From Ohtaekwangia sp036786105 (lineage in GTDB: Bacteria > Bacteroidota > Bacteroidia > Cytophagales > Cyclobacteriaceae), in assembly GCF_036786105.1 (NCBI RefSeq), contig NZ_DAIQRQ010000001.1, forward strand, positions 172,095-236,094: a stretch of 64,000 nucleotides of DNA, in the 5' to 3' direction. Shown here in pieces: positions 62,401-64,000 of this stretch. Numbering within the stretch: position 1 is the stretch's first letter; every line of letters starts with the position of its first letter. Both the position numbers and the translations under genes were made by a program. Below the pieces are notes generated by a model, which was not told where the DNA came from, ran no database searches, and saw only the letters and a program-made list of their open reading frames with translations.

Positions 62401-64000
62401 AGCTTGATTCTTCTTATCCCGATCAGTTTGGAGGTTTGGTGAAAGCGATCCGCTGGCATAGCCCGGTAGATAATCATGTGCCGCGCGCCTATGCTTTCAA
62501 ATACGATAATTTGAACCAGATGGACAATGCTGATTTTGGAGATATCAGCGCGGGTACGGGCTCCTATATATTCTCTCCTTCCGGAGTGCAGGCCTATAAA
62601 GAAGATATAGGCAGCTACGATAAAAACGGCAATATCAACAGCCTTGTTCGTAATGGTAAAACCGGAAACGCACTGGGTAATTATCAATATAATTACCAGG
62701 GCAATACAAATAAATTAAATTCGGTAACCAACAACGGCAGTGCTTTTCTGAGCTATCAGTACAATACGATCGGGCAGATGACTCAACAGACGGAGGGAAG
62801 CAACACGCTGAGTATAGATTACACGGTATATGGGTTGGTGAAAACGATACGAAAAGGTGCCAACAAACTGGTGACGTACGAATACGATGATCGTGGAGAT
62901 CGTGCTATCAAAACCGTTTACAACCCGGTGGCCACAGGTAATCCGGTGATTAAAAAGACATTTTATATACACGATGCCGGTGGGAATATTGTAACTATAT
63001 ATGAACAGCCAGCGGGTGGAACAGTTGCCCAGCTGGAAGTGCCCATTTATGGTGCGGGCAGAATTGCAACCTATAAACCTGCCAGTAAAACAACATTTTA
63101 TGAGCTGTCTGACCATCAGGGTAATGTGCGCGGTGTAATCGGAAACCCCAGTCCGCTCAGTTATACAGCGACACTGGAAGACAACGGTGCGGCAGACATT
63201 ACCAATCCCCGTGTTCGGGAGATGATGAGTTTCAAAAACATTTCGGCAACGGCGGTTGCCGACTCACGAATGAATCATACGCCTGATACGGTTGTATCCA
63301 ATCCGCAGTATACAGCTTACCTGAAATGGATAAGCGGCATGAGCGGGCAAGACGCCAAAGATAAATCTGTGGGCCCTGCTATAGCCTTGAAGGTGGAGCC
63401 GGGCGATCAAATGGATATTGAAGCGTGGGTGAAGTACCGAAAGAAAACTTCCTATACCCGCTCAGGTATAACAGCCGCCATGGCTTCTATACTGGGCAGC
63501 AGTTATACAGGCACAGCTTCGGGGCTGGATGTATTGGCAAATGCTACACAAACATTTCAAAACGGACTCGTGGCTGCTACCGGGGCCCATGGAAATGGAA
63601 ATGATGCGGGTTCTCTTCCGTATGCGTACGTCTACTATTTGTTATACGACCGCAGTTTTAATTTTACTACAGCAGGCTGGAAAAGAGTAACAACAGAGGG
63701 CGGGTTTGATACTGGCAGTGAATCACTAGCCTCTCACGGACATCTTTCCATACCCGGACTTACCTTTACCGAACCGGGCTATATATACATTTTTGTAAGT
63801 AACGAAAGCGAAAACACAGAAGTATGGTTTGACGATTTACACGTAGACCACAAACGCTCTACCATTGTAGCGGGCGCGGATTACTATCCGTTTGGTTTAC
63901 CAATGGAGAACCGCGAAATTACACGCGAAGATTACCGCTATGGATATCAAGGACAGTATAGCGAAGAAGAAAAAGAAACCGGCTGGAACTCGTTTGAGCT
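59436..64000 (+). CDS. RHS/YD-repeat protein with Ig-like domains, cut by window end
   Basis: At least 1521 residues; the frame stays open to the window edge. A signal peptide (1-20, ending SWAQ) is followed by Ig/PKD-like domains to about residue 370 (SPANVSIVSGSSVTFTATPV, YYAWYINGV). From about 600 to 1230 come YD-type repeats (YDNLRRLIETT, YDFLGRLVES, YNEFGNLEW, YDYFGNVTQ, YDKNGNINSL, YEYDDRGDRA). The RHS core begins with DHQGNVRGV near residue 1226, is interrupted by a 240-residue jelly-roll-like insertion, and resumes with ADYYPFGLPMENRE and YRYGYQGQYSEEEK. The variable C-terminal (toxin) part lies beyond the window. Start 5 bases after the preceding stop. Confidence 0.9.
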   Translation, partial: MLKGILNLLLAVFICSASWAQTPAIQVISQYTCVGGTNSYRASGGTVSSWTINGPYSNLTMSSDKTRINFTWSGTKTGASVSVTTSNGTVSTPTFNVTAPIVPSVSISPANVSIVSGSSVTFTATPVNGGTSPYYAWYINGVSSAVNVNSFSTAALQNGDKVYATMLSNAACPPNVNVTSNTVTAAVTYSISPPVVQSYSIPFNTSKLLDATGAGTNEVYRWYDAQSGGTLLGQGVQYQTAVLTDNKTYYVSKYNTSNLSESPRVAQTVTVIVPDPDVPILSTNTCGDKILTRSTPPSGIIWYWQGTNSTGTSIASSVSSYTIPDAKNKTYYIRAKSATGSIWSNAVGVPVTTDPSDLVVTNYQSQNPVIQATYSITLKPGFAVTGGNQFTARIAITSECNDTYNWDEQIAYDQNGQPIFREREYTSGLGNLLQSQQFDYATGKIFSSQPLYDSYNTVAGMTLPAPLPANDFLFKRKWLTNSSGAAYSAADFDVNINAPTPVGSDIGSVGWYYSSANTLEPLTPTTNYPYSRTYSPPGPDTKSIRHGEPGDQYRLGASHEVRADKQKIAIGELTHYYTVRGLLNLPGGNPGASASVGYKYISTDPDGKQVIEFTDADGRSLASAIITSTGTYDHWSYTFYNDLGQVVATIDPKGIDTSNTTTLPAFITYYKYDNLRRLIETTSPDQGVSQFVYSLDGKLRFSQNAEQRAQNKFSYTNYDFLGRLVESGEYISNGTSPYVFEPHTTATPTPKSILKIVDNNIPLGQTAQSVTAQNYTGVSKALDATRCSDHTYIVYDGQPGDLPTGDAAHAKMNNIMGRVSRTKNALATTWYSYNEFGNLEWTKQQITGLTGYQIIDYTYDYFGNVTQIAYNKGTSGQFYHYYEYDADQRLSKVYTSKDGSTRNLEATYYYYLHGPLKRVELGNKLQGIDYVYNIDGSLKMINHPDPALDPGADGMSGANAGFIKDIFGEALDYNVDDYTGAGYDDKNLQLDSSYPDQFGGLVKAIRWHSPVDNHVPRAYAFKYDNLNQMDNADFGDISAGTGSYIFSPSGVQAYKEDIGSYDKNGNINSLVRNGKTGNALGNYQYNYQGNTNKLNSVTNNGSAFLSYQYNTIGQMTQQTEGSNTLSIDYTVYGLVKTIRKGANKLVTYEYDDRGDRAIKTVYNPVATGNPVIKKTFYIHDAGGNIVTIYEQPAGGTVAQLEVPIYGAGRIATYKPASKTTFYELSDHQGNVRGVIGNPSPLSYTATLEDNGAADITNPRVREMMSFKNISATAVADSRMNHTPDTVVSNPQYTAYLKWISGMSGQDAKDKSVGPAIALKVEPGDQMDIEAWVKYRKKTSYTRSGITAAMASILGSSYTGTASGLDVLANATQTFQNGLVAATGAHGNGNDAGSLPYAYVYYLLYDRSFNFTTAGWKRVTTEGGFDTGSESLASHGHLSIPGLTFTEPGYIYIFVSNESENTEVWFDDLHVDHKRSTIVAGADYYPFGLPMENREITREDYRYGYQGQYSEEEKETGWNSFE

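Noticed and set aside
62247..63116. Minus-strand frames of 130-146 codons under the RHS gene
   Set aside because: The plus frame is open across the whole region with YD repeats; the opposite frames carry no domain.

Overview
The window is a gene-dense chromosome segment from a member of the Bacteroidota, most likely Cytophagia/Cytophagales. The evidence is two gliding lipoproteins (GldB and GldD), DUF6089 outer-membrane proteins beside uppS and bamA with two Skp-like genes, a TraR/DksA-type regulator with a degenerate zinc finger, the 29-residue COX24-like basic protein, DUF6702 beside HupE/UreJ and M1 peptidases, and several -7 elements of the Bacteroidota type (TAnnTTTG). The genus is inference. 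I see no tRNA or rRNA gene, CRISPR array, insertion sequence or prophage.

Layout. 1-1.2 kb: the end of a haem-binding (TIGR02603-type) c-type cytochrome and a His/Asp-rich secreted protein. 1.4-5.4 kb: an isoaspartyl peptidase lipoprotein, a DksA-like protein with a histone-like tail, and scpB overlapping an rluB-type pseudouridine synthase. 5.5-7.4 kb: a type III polyketide synthase overlapping a methyltransferase. 7.9-15.7 kb: uvrA, an acidic protein, an ECF sigma factor overlapping a small partner gene, a DUF1080 protein, the mutY-ssb-gldD cluster without gldE, and an HU protein. 15.8-20.6 kb: a TPR protein, the COX24-like peptide, RNase G and a secreted protein with a duplicated domain. 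20.9-33.1 kb: mostly envelope proteins (AsmA-like, two OmpA-family proteins, a patatin-like protein, an M23 peptidase), plus an aldehyde dehydrogenase and a transglutaminase-like protein. 33.5-42.7 kb: three tandem M1 metallopeptidases, HupE/UreJ, divergent DUF6702, and gldB. 42.9-51.9 kb: tpiA, prmA and nadK, then DUF6089 x2-uppS-bamA-skp-skp, which is an outer-membrane biogenesis block. 52-53 kb: an AT-rich stretch without an intact gene. 53.0-64.0 kb: a tightly packed five-gene operon ending in two giant RHS-related proteins, the second cut by the window edge.

The most interesting part is the last operon. A small secreted fibre-type protein, a membrane-anchored Skp-like coiled-coil protein, a lipoprotein, a 1593-residue protein with an RHS/SpvB-like N-terminal signature, and a >1521-residue Ig/YD-repeat/RHS-core protein are encoded in sequence with gaps of 2-6 bases. 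This looks like a surface RHS machine that brings its own putative periplasmic chaperone. That chaperone is a third, diverged relative of the two Skp-like proteins encoded 2 kb upstream behind bamA. Domain assignments are motif-based; the system-level function is inference.
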